This document shows, piece after piece, positions 1 through 7,170 of a DNA stretch of 9,260 nt (the first letter of the stretch is position 1; each line of letters starts with the position of its first letter). The position numbers and the translations under genes are program-made. The stretch lies in NCBI GenBank assembly GCA_947457975.1, contig CANGYC010000076.1, positions 1 to 9,260 on the forward strand, written 5' to 3'. This DNA is from Comamonadaceae bacterium (GTDB taxonomy: Bacteria; Pseudomonadota; Gammaproteobacteria; Burkholderiales; Burkholderiaceae_C). The notes below the pieces were generated by a model, which ran no database searches, was not told the DNA's origin, and saw only the letters and a list, made by a program, of their open reading frames with translations.

Positions 1-1143
1 CAGCTCGGCATGGAACTGCACGCCAAGTACACCGTCTTTGCCGAGGGCGCACGCGGCCACCTGGGCAAACAGCTGCTGCAGCGCTTCAAGCTCACCGAGG
101 GCAAGGACACACAGACTTTTGCCATTGGCATCAAGGAACTCTGGGAGATCCCGCCCGAGCAGGCCAAGCCCGGCCTGGTGGTGCACACCGCCGGCTGGCC
201 GCTGAACGACGATGCCTTCGGCGGCGGCTTTCTCTACCACCTCGAGGGCAACCAGGTCACCCTGGGCTACGTGATTGGCCTGGACTACGCCAACCCATGG
301 ATGAGCCCGTTCGAGGAAATGCAACGCTGGAAGACGCACCCGTCCATCCGCGCGCACATTCAAGGGGGCAAGCGCATCGGCTATGGCGCGCGGGCGCTCA
401 ACAACGGCACCCCACAGGCGCTGCCCGAAATCGCCTTCCCCGGCGGCGCCCTGGTGGGCTGCAACGCGGGCTTCCTCAATGCCGCGCGCATCAAGGGCAG
501 CCACGCCGCCTTAAAAAGCGGCATGCTCTGCGCCGAGGCAGCCTTCGAGGCCCTGGCCGCCGGCCGATCCCACGACACACTCAGCGCCTTTGGCGACAAG
601 TTCAAGGCCAGCTGGCTGCATGAGGAGCTGTGGACCTACCGCAACTTCAAGAACTGGTTCAAGAAAAGCCCGCTGCTGGGCAAGCTCATGACCGGCGTGG
701 AGCACTGGTTCCTGCCCAAGGTGGGGGTAAAAAGCCCGCCCTGGACGGTGCACAACACGGTGGCCGACCACCGCAAGCTGCGACCGGCAGCCGAAATGCC
801 CCAGATCAGCTACCCCAAGCCCGACGGCCAGCTCAGCTTTGACCGCCTCTCCAGCGTGTTCATCAGCAACACCAACCACGAGGAAAACCAGCCCGCGCAC
901 CTCACGCTCAAGGACGCCAGCGTGCCGGTGAACCTGAACCTCAGCCGCTACGCCGGCCCCGAGAGCCGCTACTGCCCGGCCGGGGTGTACGAGTACGTCA
1001 AGAACGAAGACGGCGCCGACCGGCTGCAGATCAATGCGCAGAACTGCGTGCACTGCAAGACCTGCGACATCAAGGACCCCACGCAGAACATCGTCTGGGT
1101 CACCCCCGAAGGCGGCGGCGGACCCAACTACGTGGGCATGTAA
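1..1143 (+). CDS. Electron transfer flavoprotein-ubiquinone oxidoreductase (ETF-QO), C-terminal part; 5' end outside window
   Basis: The frame is open from base 1, so the start lies upstream. The visible 380 residues are roughly the last two thirds of a family that is usually about 550 residues long. ETF-QO is a membrane-associated FAD and [4Fe-4S] enzyme that passes electrons from reduced electron transfer flavoprotein (from fatty-acid and amino-acid oxidation) to ubiquinone. The fragment has the FAD/quinone-domain segment FAEGARGHLGKQL near its start and the family motif FPGGALVGCNAGFLN around residues 146-160. It ends in the ferredoxin-like domain, where four cysteines at fragment positions 325, 349, 352 and 355 (CPAGVY, then NCVHCKTC) fit the four cluster ligands. 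The C-terminus GGGGPNYVGM is typical of the family. All key residues in the visible part are present, so it looks intact. A terminator follows directly, so it is probably not cotranscribed with the polysaccharide genes. Confidence 0.96.
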   Translation, partial: QLGMELHAKYTVFAEGARGHLGKQLLQRFKLTEGKDTQTFAIGIKELWEIPPEQAKPGLVVHTAGWPLNDDAFGGGFLYHLEGNQVTLGYVIGLDYANPWMSPFEEMQRWKTHPSIRAHIQGGKRIGYGARALNNGTPQALPEIAFPGGALVGCNAGFLNAARIKGSHAALKSGMLCAEAAFEALAAGRSHDTLSAFGDKFKASWLHEELWTYRNFKNWFKKSPLLGKLMTGVEHWFLPKVGVKSPPWTVHNTVADHRKLRPAAEMPQISYPKPDGQLSFDRLSSVFISNTNHEENQPAHLTLKDASVPVNLNLSRYAGPESRYCPAGVYEYVKNEDGADRLQINAQNCVHCKTCDIKDPTQNIVWVTPEGGGGPNYVGM

Positions 1144-1170
1144 GGCGCCCCAGCCTTCCCCACCGCTGCC

Positions 1171-1203
1171 AGCCCCGGCGCTCCGTGCCCCGGGGCTTTT
1201 TTT
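1171..1203 (+). terminator. Intrinsic terminator after the ETF-QO gene
   Basis: A perfect 8-bp GC-rich stem (AGCCCCGG at 1171-1178, CCGGGGCT at 1190-1197) encloses an 11-base loop and runs into seven consecutive T at 1197-1203. It begins 27 bases after the ETF-QO stop codon. This is a textbook Rho-independent terminator on the plus strand. It separates the housekeeping gene from the polysaccharide cluster. Confidence 0.93.
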
Positions 1204-1373
1204 CGCCTGTACAGCCTTCGATGCCTTCTGACGGCCGCTGTCGGCAGGCACTGACAGCGCCTTGTCGGCGCAAGCGTCACCATTTGTCACAAGGAAGCGG
1301 CGCCGCACCCACCCCCGGTGGAACGGTCCGGGCAAACCCCACCGCGTCCGCCCTCCACGCTCACGGACAAGCC
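1204..1373. other. Gene-free spacer, presumed control region of the polysaccharide cluster
   Basis: These 170 bases lie between the terminator and the first small gene of the cluster. The only structure I see is a short inverted repeat (see 1236-1259) and an odd palindrome TTGTCACAA near 1284. A promoter for the downstream genes should lie here because the terminator cuts off readthrough, but I find no pair of hexamers close to a sigma-70 consensus and no clear -24/-12 element. Confidence 0.45.
1236..1259. promoter_or_regulatory. Short inverted repeat upstream of the cluster (possible operator or hairpin)
   Basis: CGCTGTC at 1236-1242 and GACAGCG at 1253-1259 are perfect complements separated by 10 bases. 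There is no following T-run, so it is not a terminator. Its position between the ETF-QO terminator and the first cluster gene would suit a dimeric repressor site or a leader hairpin. A 7-bp arm in GC-rich DNA can also arise by chance. The role is inference. Confidence 0.25.
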
Positions 1374-1703
1374 ATGCGACCACTCTGCGTCTTCCTCATG
1401 CTCTGCACGGCGGCAGGTTCGGTCGCCGCCAATGCCTGCGAAGCCAGCGCCGGCCAGGGCCAGGACCCGGTGACGGGGGTCACACAGGCGCAAAACGGTG
1501 CGCAACCCAGCGCCCAGCCCGGCCCCCCATGCGCTCCGGCAGCGCCGCAGGCGGCCACGCTGAAAGTCGGCACCCGCCCGAATGCGCCCCCCTCGTCCGG
1601 CAAGGAGGCTGCCAACGCCCGGGAGCGCAATGCCCAGGGAGGGCCCTTGCTGATGTCGGCGCTGGTCATGCTGGTCATTGCCCTGCGCCGGGGAGGCCAC
1701 TGA
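1374..1703 (+). CDS. Small exported, C-terminally membrane-anchored hypothetical protein
   Basis: This is a 109-residue protein that I do not recognise. Residues 1-21 look like a Sec signal peptide: MRPL, then a hydrophobic run VFLMLCTAAGSVA, with possible cleavage after AANA. The middle (about 22-88) is low-complexity and rich in Ala, Pro, Gln and Gly, with cysteines at 22 and 53. Residues 89-104 (GGPLLMSALVMLVIAL) form one short hydrophobic helix followed by two arginines and a four-residue tail. Signal peptide, disordered linker, short helix and basic tail together resemble proteins with C-terminal sorting signals (exosortase or rhombosortase type), but no PEP-like motif precedes the helix. 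The in-frame extension upstream to 1185 would run back into the terminator, so ATG 1374 was chosen because it gives a clean signal peptide; its ribosome site is weak. The stop lies two bases before the flippase start, which suggests coupling. It may be a polysaccharide-associated surface protein. A spurious frame cannot be excluded. Confidence 0.55.
   Translation: MRPLCVFLMLCTAAGSVAANACEASAGQGQDPVTGVTQAQNGAQPSAQPGPPCAPAAPQAATLKVGTRPNAPPSSGKEAANARERNAQGGPLLMSALVMLVIALRRGGH
1690..1696 (+). promoter_or_regulatory. Shine-Dalgarno for the flippase gene
   Basis: GGGGAGG lies 9 bases before ATG 1706, inside the last codons of the preceding small gene. It supports ATG 1706 over the much longer upstream extension of the same frame, which would start near 1262. 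Confidence 0.75.
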
Positions 1704-1705
1704 GG

Positions 1706-3226
1706 ATGGCCTCACTCAGCCAGCCAGGCGTGTCCGCGGTGCGCTGGAGCGTGATCGCCAGCGCCGCTCGCTTTGCCCTGCAGCTGGGCGCACAGGTGAT
1801 GCTGGCGCGCATGCTGGGGCCGGACATTTTCGGCCTTTTTGCCATCGGCCTGGTGCTGCTGACCTTTGCCAACTTCATCAGCGGCTTCGGCTTCAGCTGG
1901 AGCCTGCTGCAGCGCCAGGTGCTGCGCGAAGAAGACATCCGCTTTGCCTGGACCTGGCAGCTCCTGGCGGGCCTGCTGGCCGCAGGGCTCATGGCCCTGC
2001 TGGCGCCCTGGCTGGCGGTGCTTTTTAAGGCCCCGGCGGCGGCCGAAGTGATGGTCTGGCTTTCGCTGGCCTGCGTGTTCCAGGCCGCTGCCGCGCCTTC
2101 CACCTCCCTGCTGCAGCGCGAGCTGAACTTCAAGGCCGTGGGTTTGATCCAGGTGGGCAGCTATGCCGCCGGCTACCTGCTGGTGGGCCTGCCCATGGCC
2201 TGGCAGGGCGCAGGCGTGCACGCGCTGATTGCCGCCTGGCTGGTGCAGACCGGCAGTGCACTGGCCGCCAGCTATGCCCTGCGGCCGCACCCGGTGAGGC
2301 CCTTGCTTTGGTACGACGGGGCCTCGCACGTGATGCGCACGGGCCGGGCGGTGTTCTTCACCAACCTGGTGAACTGGACCCTCAACAACCTCGACCGCTT
2401 GCTCATCGCACGGCTGCTGCCCACCGCCTCGCTCGGTCTGTACAACGTGGCCTACAACCTGGCGACCGTGCCCAACACCCTGCTGCTGGGGGCGTTGCAG
2501 CCGGCCTTCATGGCGGCCGGCGCCCGGCTGCAACACGAGCGTGCTCGGCTGGCCGCAGCCTACCGCCAGATGCTCGCCACCCTGCTGGTGCTGGGTGTGC
2601 CGGCCTTCGCCGGCCTGGCCCTGCTCTCGCCCGACCTGGTGCGCCTGCTCTACGGCCCGGCCTGGGAAGGCGCGGGCCAGGTGTTGGCGGTGCTGTTCGC
2701 CTTCATGCCCGCCTTCGTGGTCTGGGGCGTGTCCACGCCGGTGTTGTGGAACACAGGGCGGCCCCACCATGAGTTTGCGCTGCAGCTGCCCTTGATCCCA
2801 CTGGGCGCCCTGGCCTTCTGGCTGCTGGCTCCGCAAGGCATCACCGCCGCGGCCCTGGTCACGGGGGCGCTGCTGCTGCTGCGCGCCGGGGTGGTGGTGA
2901 CCGCCGCCCTGCGCGCCCTGGCCCTGCCCTGGGCAAGCCTGGGGCCCCACGCGCTGCGCGGCGCCTTGCTCACCGGCGCCACGGTGCTGGCCGTGCGGGG
3001 CGGCCAAGGCCTGGCCGCCTCCTGGCAGCAAGCCGGTCTGTCACTGCTGTGCGCAGCCGGGCTGCCGCTGGCCTCGGCCGCCCTGCTGCTCTGGCTCAAG
3101 CCCCACTGGTGGCCCCGCATGCTGGGCGAAGAATGCGGGCCCATGGTGCTGCGTTTTATGCCTGGGCTGCAGCGCCTGTGGACCCACCCCATGCATCCGG
3201 CCAGGCCCGCACAGCGACCGTCCTGA
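1706..3226 (+). CDS. Wzx-type oligosaccharide flippase (MOP superfamily)
   Basis: This 506-residue polytopic inner-membrane protein is the usual length for the family (about 420-510). Proteins of this type flip undecaprenyl-diphosphate-linked repeat units from the cytoplasmic to the periplasmic face. The N-terminus carries the family pattern: an amphipathic first helix (VRWSVIASAARFALQLG), then LARMLGPDIFGLFAIG around residues 32-47. Many hydrophobic helices follow, fitting 12-14 membrane spans. The segment near residues 222-236 (NLVNWTLNNLDRLLI, with charged residues inside a helix) is also typical of Wzx-like flippases and matches the conserved N..D..(L/I)I pattern. The C-terminal tail, rich in Pro, His and Arg, is presumably cytoplasmic. 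The gene starts two bases after the preceding stop, and the polymerase/ligase gene begins 20 bases downstream. Which oligosaccharide it carries cannot be read from the sequence. Confidence 0.88.
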   Translation: MASLSQPGVSAVRWSVIASAARFALQLGAQVMLARMLGPDIFGLFAIGLVLLTFANFISGFGFSWSLLQRQVLREEDIRFAWTWQLLAGLLAAGLMALLAPWLAVLFKAPAAAEVMVWLSLACVFQAAAAPSTSLLQRELNFKAVGLIQVGSYAAGYLLVGLPMAWQGAGVHALIAAWLVQTGSALAASYALRPHPVRPLLWYDGASHVMRTGRAVFFTNLVNWTLNNLDRLLIARLLPTASLGLYNVAYNLATVPNTLLLGALQPAFMAAGARLQHERARLAAAYRQMLATLLVLGVPAFAGLALLSPDLVRLLYGPAWEGAGQVLAVLFAFMPAFVVWGVSTPVLWNTGRPHHEFALQLPLIPLGALAFWLLAPQGITAAALVTGALLLLRAGVVVTAALRALALPWASLGPHALRGALLTGATVLAVRGGQGLAASWQQAGLSLLCAAGLPLASAALLLWLKPHWWPRMLGEECGPMVLRFMPGLQRLWTHPMHPARPAQRPS

Positions 3227-3246
3227 GCGCTCAACCCACCCAAACA

Positions 3247-4701
3247 ATGATCAGCCTGTTCACCCTCCTCGTTCTCCTGCTCGGCGCCAGCTTGGCGGGG
3301 GTGCTGGCCTGGCTGGGCATGGCCGGGGCCACGCAGCTCACGGCGCGTCAGCAGCATGGCTACCTGCACTGGGTGTTTCCGGCCATACTCTTTCTGCTGG
3401 CCTTGGGGTCCTTACTCAGCCAGCGCGACCTCACCACCAACTACGCGCTGCCCCCCGAGCTGCTGGGCTTGGGCCCGGCGCCGGTCAAACACCCGCTGGT
3501 GGCCGTGCTGCAGCCGGCGCTGTCCTTGATGCTGCTGGTCTTCAGCGGCGAGCGCCTGCTCGCGCATTGGCTGCTGCGCCATCTCCAGCCCACGCCCCTG
3601 CTCCTGCCCCTGGCCTTTGCCGTGTTCTGGCTGGGCAGCACCGCCTCGCCGGCCCTCCTGGGCGCGCACCCCTTCATCACGCATGACTTTTTTTACCCGC
3701 TGGTCATCGGCCTGGCTGCGGCCCTGGCCACACCGCGCGAGCTGGACCTGGCGCTGCGCCTCACGCGCAACAGCCTGCTGCTGCTGATGCTGACGGGCCT
3801 GCTGCTGGTGCCGTTGCAGCCCACGCTGGTGATGGATACCAAGTACCACCAGGGGCTGATTCACGGGCTGCCGCGCTTTGCGGGCCTGGCCAGCCACGCG
3901 GTTTCCATGGGCCTGCTGGCGCAGCTGGGCCTGCTGTGCCTGCTGGCCAGGCCCTTCGAGCGGCGCTGGCTGCAGCGCAGCGCCTGGGCCCTGGGCCTTG
4001 TGGTGCTGGTGATCGCGCAGTCCAAGACCGCCTGGTTGGCCTTCCTGCTGTCGGCCGGTGTCTTGCTGCTGTGGCGCCACGGCGGGCAACTGCGCCAGCG
4101 CCTTTCAGACCCGCTACGGCCGACCCCCGGCGTGCTCACGCTGGTGCTGCTCATGCTGAGCGTCGTGGCCATCAGCGGCCTGGTGATGTTCGGCAATCTC
4201 GGTGAACGGCTCGACCGCTTCTTCAGCAGCTCCGAAGGCGCGCAACTGGCCTCGCTCACCGGCCGAGACCGCATCTGGACCATCGCCTGGGACGAATGGG
4301 CCCGCCACCCGGTGTTCGGTTACGGGCCCCAGCTCTGGGGTGAAGCCTACCGGCAGGCCATCGGCATGCCCAACGCCACGCATGCGCACAACCAGTTCAT
4401 GGACACGCTCTCGCGCGCTGGCAGCGTGGGCGCTGCGGCCCTGCTGGGCTACGCGCTCTTGCTGGCAGTGCTGTCCCTGCGCTTCGCGCGGGCCACGCGC
4501 GGCCTGTCGGTGGCGCTCTTCGTCTCGCTGCTGCTGCGCGCCATGAGCGAAGTGCCGCTGCTGCTCTTTGGCTACGGGCCCGAGCTCATCAGCCACTTGC
4601 TGCTGCTGATGACGCTGGCCGCCGCCCAGGCCCAGCGCGCGCCGGTGGTGCACATGCAGCGCGCAGGCCCGTCCCGTTCCAACCCGCAACCGGTCCACTG
4701 A
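3247..4701 (+). CDS. O-antigen ligase / polysaccharide polymerase family protein (Wzy_C type)
   Basis: This is a 484-residue, very hydrophobic protein with about 10-12 predicted membrane helices. The segment RFAGLASH at residues 210-217 fits the conserved R-F-x-G motif. QSKTAWLAF at 258-266 matches the S-[KR]-[TS] helix of the family. A large loop follows (about 311-395) with LTGRDRIW at 338-344, HPVFGYGP, and the key HAHNQFMDTLSRAG around 379-392, where the H-x-x-x HNxxL-type histidine is present. These features define the WaaL/Wzy superfamily, which either transfers O-antigen to lipid A core or polymerises repeat units in the periplasm. The two roles cannot be told apart by sequence. Its position after a flippase suggests Wzy. 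Start ATG 3247 puts a hydrophobic helix first, but no Shine-Dalgarno precedes it, so translation may depend on coupling to the flippase gene 20 bases upstream. Confidence 0.86.
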   Translation: MISLFTLLVLLLGASLAGVLAWLGMAGATQLTARQQHGYLHWVFPAILFLLALGSLLSQRDLTTNYALPPELLGLGPAPVKHPLVAVLQPALSLMLLVFSGERLLAHWLLRHLQPTPLLLPLAFAVFWLGSTASPALLGAHPFITHDFFYPLVIGLAAALATPRELDLALRLTRNSLLLLMLTGLLLVPLQPTLVMDTKYHQGLIHGLPRFAGLASHAVSMGLLAQLGLLCLLARPFERRWLQRSAWALGLVVLVIAQSKTAWLAFLLSAGVLLLWRHGGQLRQRLSDPLRPTPGVLTLVLLMLSVVAISGLVMFGNLGERLDRFFSSSEGAQLASLTGRDRIWTIAWDEWARHPVFGYGPQLWGEAYRQAIGMPNATHAHNQFMDTLSRAGSVGAAALLGYALLLAVLSLRFARATRGLSVALFVSLLLRAMSEVPLLLFGYGPELISHLLLLMTLAAAQAQRAPVVHMQRAGPSRSNPQPVH

Positions 4702-4726
4702 GTCAGGCACTGAGCCCACCCTTCGC

Positions 4727-4731
4727 AGGAG
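4727..4731 (+). promoter_or_regulatory. Shine-Dalgarno for the first GT2 gene
   Basis: AGGAG lies four bases before ATG 4736. It is one of the few clear ribosome binding sites in the cluster and fixes the start. The 34-base gap upstream shows no terminator. Confidence 0.7.
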
Positions 4732-4735
4732 CCCC

Positions 4736-5710
4736 ATGAAGTTCTCTGTCGTCATTCCGCTTTTCAACAAGGCCCCTTTCATTGCCTGTACGCTGGCCTC
4801 GGTGCGGGCCCAGCACTGGACCGACTTCGAGGTGATCGTGGTCGACGACGGCTCCACCGATGAAGGCCCAGCTATCGTGGCGGCCACAGCCGATGCGCGC
4901 GTGCGCCTGGTGCGCCAGACCAATGCAGGCGTTTCCGCCGCGCGCAACCGGGGCATCGCCGAGGCCCGGGGCGAGTGGGTCGCTTTCCTGGATGCCGACG
5001 ACTGGCTGCACCCCAACTACCTGGCCACGCTGGTGCAGGTGCAAGAGGCCTGCCCCGAGGCCGACACAGTGGCCACCGACCTGGCCTTCATTCCGCATGA
5101 CGAGCAGCACTGGCCTCCCGCCTGGACCCTGCCGCCAGGGCCTGCGTCCATCGAAGTCATCACCTGCCTGCCCAGCCGCTGGATGCAGGGCCCCACGCTC
5201 AGTAGCAGCTCCACCGCCGTGCGCCGCACGCGCCTGCTGGGGCTGCAGCCCTGCTTTCCGGTGGGCGAGACGCAGGGCGAAGACCTGGACCTGTGGTTTC
5301 GCCTCTCCGAGCTGGCCCCGATTGCCATGGCCCATGTGCCGCTGGCAGCCTACCGCGTCGAGCTGGCCGGCAGCCTCAGCTCGGGTCATCACGTGCACGA
5401 GCTGCCACCGTTTCTGCAAAGGCTGCGCGAACGTGCGCTGCACGGCCCCCTGCGCGGCAAGCGGCGTCACGCCACCTTGGTGCTGGTGGCCCAGCACGAA
5501 TTGACCCACGCACGGCTGAGCATCGCCGCCGACCAGCGACTGGCCGCCTGGCGCTGGCTGTGGCGGGCACGCCTTACGCTCGCGCACCGCCGCTGGTGGG
5601 GCACGGCCCTGCTGTGCCTGCTGCCAGCCTCCTGGAGCCGTGCCCTGCAGCGCTGGCGTGAGCAGCGCAGCCGGCATGCACCGCACCTGGTCGGCCCCCG
5701 GCAGGCCTGA
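4736..5710 (+). CDS. Glycosyltransferase family 2 (GT-A fold)
   Basis: This is a 324-residue cytoplasmic or membrane-associated glycosyltransferase that would add a sugar from a nucleotide-sugar donor to the growing lipid-linked unit. The N-terminal GT-A domain is classical: SVVIPLFNKAPFI at residues 4-16, VVDDGSTD at 35-42 (nucleotide-binding aspartates), NAGVSAARNRGIAEARGEW at 63-81, and the metal-binding DxD as FLDADD at 84-89. GETQGEDLDLWFRL around 177-190 supplies the probable catalytic-base region (ED, then W). The last 120 residues are basic and helical (RAQR/RWR-type runs) with no clear membrane helix. The donor and acceptor cannot be inferred. It sits between the polymerase and a second GT2, in line with an assembly operon. 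All motifs are intact. Confidence 0.93.
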   Translation: MKFSVVIPLFNKAPFIACTLASVRAQHWTDFEVIVVDDGSTDEGPAIVAATADARVRLVRQTNAGVSAARNRGIAEARGEWVAFLDADDWLHPNYLATLVQVQEACPEADTVATDLAFIPHDEQHWPPAWTLPPGPASIEVITCLPSRWMQGPTLSSSSTAVRRTRLLGLQPCFPVGETQGEDLDLWFRLSELAPIAMAHVPLAAYRVELAGSLSSGHHVHELPPFLQRLRERALHGPLRGKRRHATLVLVAQHELTHARLSIAADQRLAAWRWLWRARLTLAHRRWWGTALLCLLPASWSRALQRWREQRSRHAPHLVGPRQA

Positions 5711-5734
5711 CTTTCCTATCCAGCTTCTCTGACC

Positions 5735-6862
5735 ATGTACCCGTCCACCAGCCCCCTCCGCCCGGAGCCCGCACCGCCGCCTGCACGCGAGAAGCCCCTG
5801 CTGTCGGTGGTGATCAAGGCGCTCAATGAAGCAAAGAACATCCAGGCCACGCTCGAGAGCGTGCTCGAAGCCACACGCGGGCTCAATGCCGAAGTGGTGC
5901 TGGCCGACGCCTGCTCGAGCGACGCCACCGTGGTCCTGGCCAGCGCCTACCCGGTGCGGGTGGTGCAACTCATCCACCCGCAGGAGCGTTGCTGCGGAAT
6001 CGGGCCACAGCTGGGCTTTGAACATGCGCGCGGCGAGTTCATTTACCTCATGGACGGGGACATGCGGCTGTGCCCGGGCTTCCTGGAGCGGGCCCTGTCC
6101 TTCCTGCAGCGGCACACCGAGGTGGCCGGCGTGGGCGGCCGGGTGGTCGAGCTCAACCATGACAGCTTCGAATACCGCGCGCGCAACGAGCAGCTGGCGC
6201 CCCACCAGCGCCCGGGCGCGGTGGACCGGCTCGACGGCGGCGGCCTGTACCGCCGGGGGGCCATTGAGGCGGTGGGGCATTTTTCCAACCGCAACCTGCA
6301 CAGCTACGAAGAACTCGAGCTGGCCCTGCGCCTGCGGCTGGCGGGCTGGACGCTCTGGCGCCTGGCCGACGATGCAGTCACTCACCGTGGGCACGAGATA
6401 AACGCCTACGCGCTGCTGCTCAGGCGCTGGCAATCGGGCTACATCTGCGGCTTGGGCGAGCTGCTGCGCGCGAGCTGGCACACACCTGACCAGCGCCGCC
6501 AGCTGCTGCAGCTCAAGGAGGTGCGCCTGTACGCCGGCGTGCTGCTGGGCTGGGCACTGGTGCTGCTGGTGGCGCTGCCGCCCTGGCCACTGCCGGTCAA
6601 GGCCCTGCTGCTGCCGCTGATGCTGGCTGCCCCAGTGGCCGCGATGGCCTGGCGCAAGCGCTCCTGGCAGCGCGGCCTCTATGCCCTGGTCTCCTGGAAC
6701 CTGCATGCGGCCGGCCTGCTGCGCGGTCTGGCCCGGCGCCAGCGGCCCCCGGGCGAGCCAGTGGCCAGCCAGGTGCTGCACGAGGGCCGGGCCAGCGTTG
6801 CGCCACCGACGCCGGTGGCTGTGCCCGCCGAAGCGCCCGCGCTGAGGTCGCAGCCCGCATGA
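5735..6862 (+). CDS. Glycosyltransferase family 2 with C-terminal membrane helices
   Basis: This 375-residue protein has a proline-rich leader (1-20) and then a GT-A domain: LSVVIKALNEAKNI at 23-36, VVLADACSSD at 54-63, RGEFIYLMDGDM at 99-110 (DGD metal site) and VDRLDGGGLYRR at 163-174. YEELELALRL at 191-200 provides the acidic catalytic-base region. Two hydrophobic helices at about 266-281 and 287-304 suggest anchoring in the inner membrane. A low-complexity Pro/Ala/Val tail ends the protein. The KALNEAKNI opening and membrane tail resemble the polysaccharide-forming branch of GT2 (ExoA-like); that comparison is from memory. No good Shine-Dalgarno precedes ATG 5735. Its stop overlaps the next start in an ATGA at 6859-6862, which indicates translational coupling. 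Confidence 0.9.
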   Translation: MYPSTSPLRPEPAPPPAREKPLLSVVIKALNEAKNIQATLESVLEATRGLNAEVVLADACSSDATVVLASAYPVRVVQLIHPQERCCGIGPQLGFEHARGEFIYLMDGDMRLCPGFLERALSFLQRHTEVAGVGGRVVELNHDSFEYRARNEQLAPHQRPGAVDRLDGGGLYRRGAIEAVGHFSNRNLHSYEELELALRLRLAGWTLWRLADDAVTHRGHEINAYALLLRRWQSGYICGLGELLRASWHTPDQRRQLLQLKEVRLYAGVLLGWALVLLVALPPWPLPVKALLLPLMLAAPVAAMAWRKRSWQRGLYALVSWNLHAAGLLRGLARRQRPPGEPVASQVLHEGRASVAPPTPVAVPAEAPALRSQPA

Positions 6863-7170
6863 GGTTCACCGGCGTGCAGTTGCTGCGCTTTTCAGCCGCC
6901 ATGCTGGTGGCAGCCATGCACATCACACAGGCGATTTCGGTGCACCTCACGGGCCAGGGCGCCGGCCACCTGGGGCTCAGTGAACCGCTGGCAGTCGGCC
7001 TGCTGACAGCGCTGCTGGTGGTGCTGTGCGCCTGCCTGTCCTACGCCCTGCTGGAGCGACCCACGACCCTGAGCCTTCAACGCGAACTGAGCAGGCAGCG
7101 CCCGCCTGCGGCCACCCCATCAACCTCCCCGGACCACTCGGCCTCGCGGCCCTTCACCCATGCCCCCTGA
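6859..7170 (+). pseudogene. Acyltransferase family 3, internally deleted remnant
   Basis: This 103-residue frame has the two ends of an acyltransferase-3 (OafA/ExoZ-like) protein and no middle. Residues 4-26 (TGVQLLRFSAAMLVAAMH) are the classic first helix with the conserved Arg10 and the catalytic-type His21. Residues 42-67 (a long hydrophobic helix, then SYALLERP) match the family's last helix and its S-Y-x-x-x-E-x-P signature. Intact members have about 330-400 residues and around ten helices, so about 250 residues appear lost near residues 31-41, with the frame kept. Intact relatives O-acetylate polysaccharides. This one should be inactive, although a two-helix peptide could still be made. 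It overlaps the upstream GT2 by 4 bp and the downstream GT4 by 11 bp. The alternatives are a genuinely small membrane protein or an assembly collapse. Confidence 0.72.

Noticed and set aside
511..1383. Minus-strand open frame crossing the ETF-QO 3' end and its terminator
   Set aside because: It lies antisense to a well-conserved enzyme, spans a terminator hairpin and shows no recognisable motif.
1262..1705. N-terminal extension of the flippase frame
   Set aside because: It would add 148 residues of Arg/Pro/His-rich sequence foreign to the family. ATG 1706 has a good Shine-Dalgarno and fits family length.
1712..3031. Minus-strand open frame of about 440 codons opposite the flippase
   Set aside because: The composition is biased to Gln, Gly and His and there are no domains. 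It is a by-product of the GC-rich coding strand.
4696..4714. Repeated CACTGAG around the stop of the polymerase gene
   Set aside because: It is two copies of seven bases 12 bp apart in a short spacer, with no symmetry or partner elsewhere. Chance is enough.
4703..6781. Very long minus-strand open frame (about 690 codons) opposite the two GT2 genes
   Set aside because: Its translation is low-complexity (Gln, Gly, Ala, His rich) without motifs, and it mirrors two clear glycosyltransferases. High GC makes such antisense frames common.
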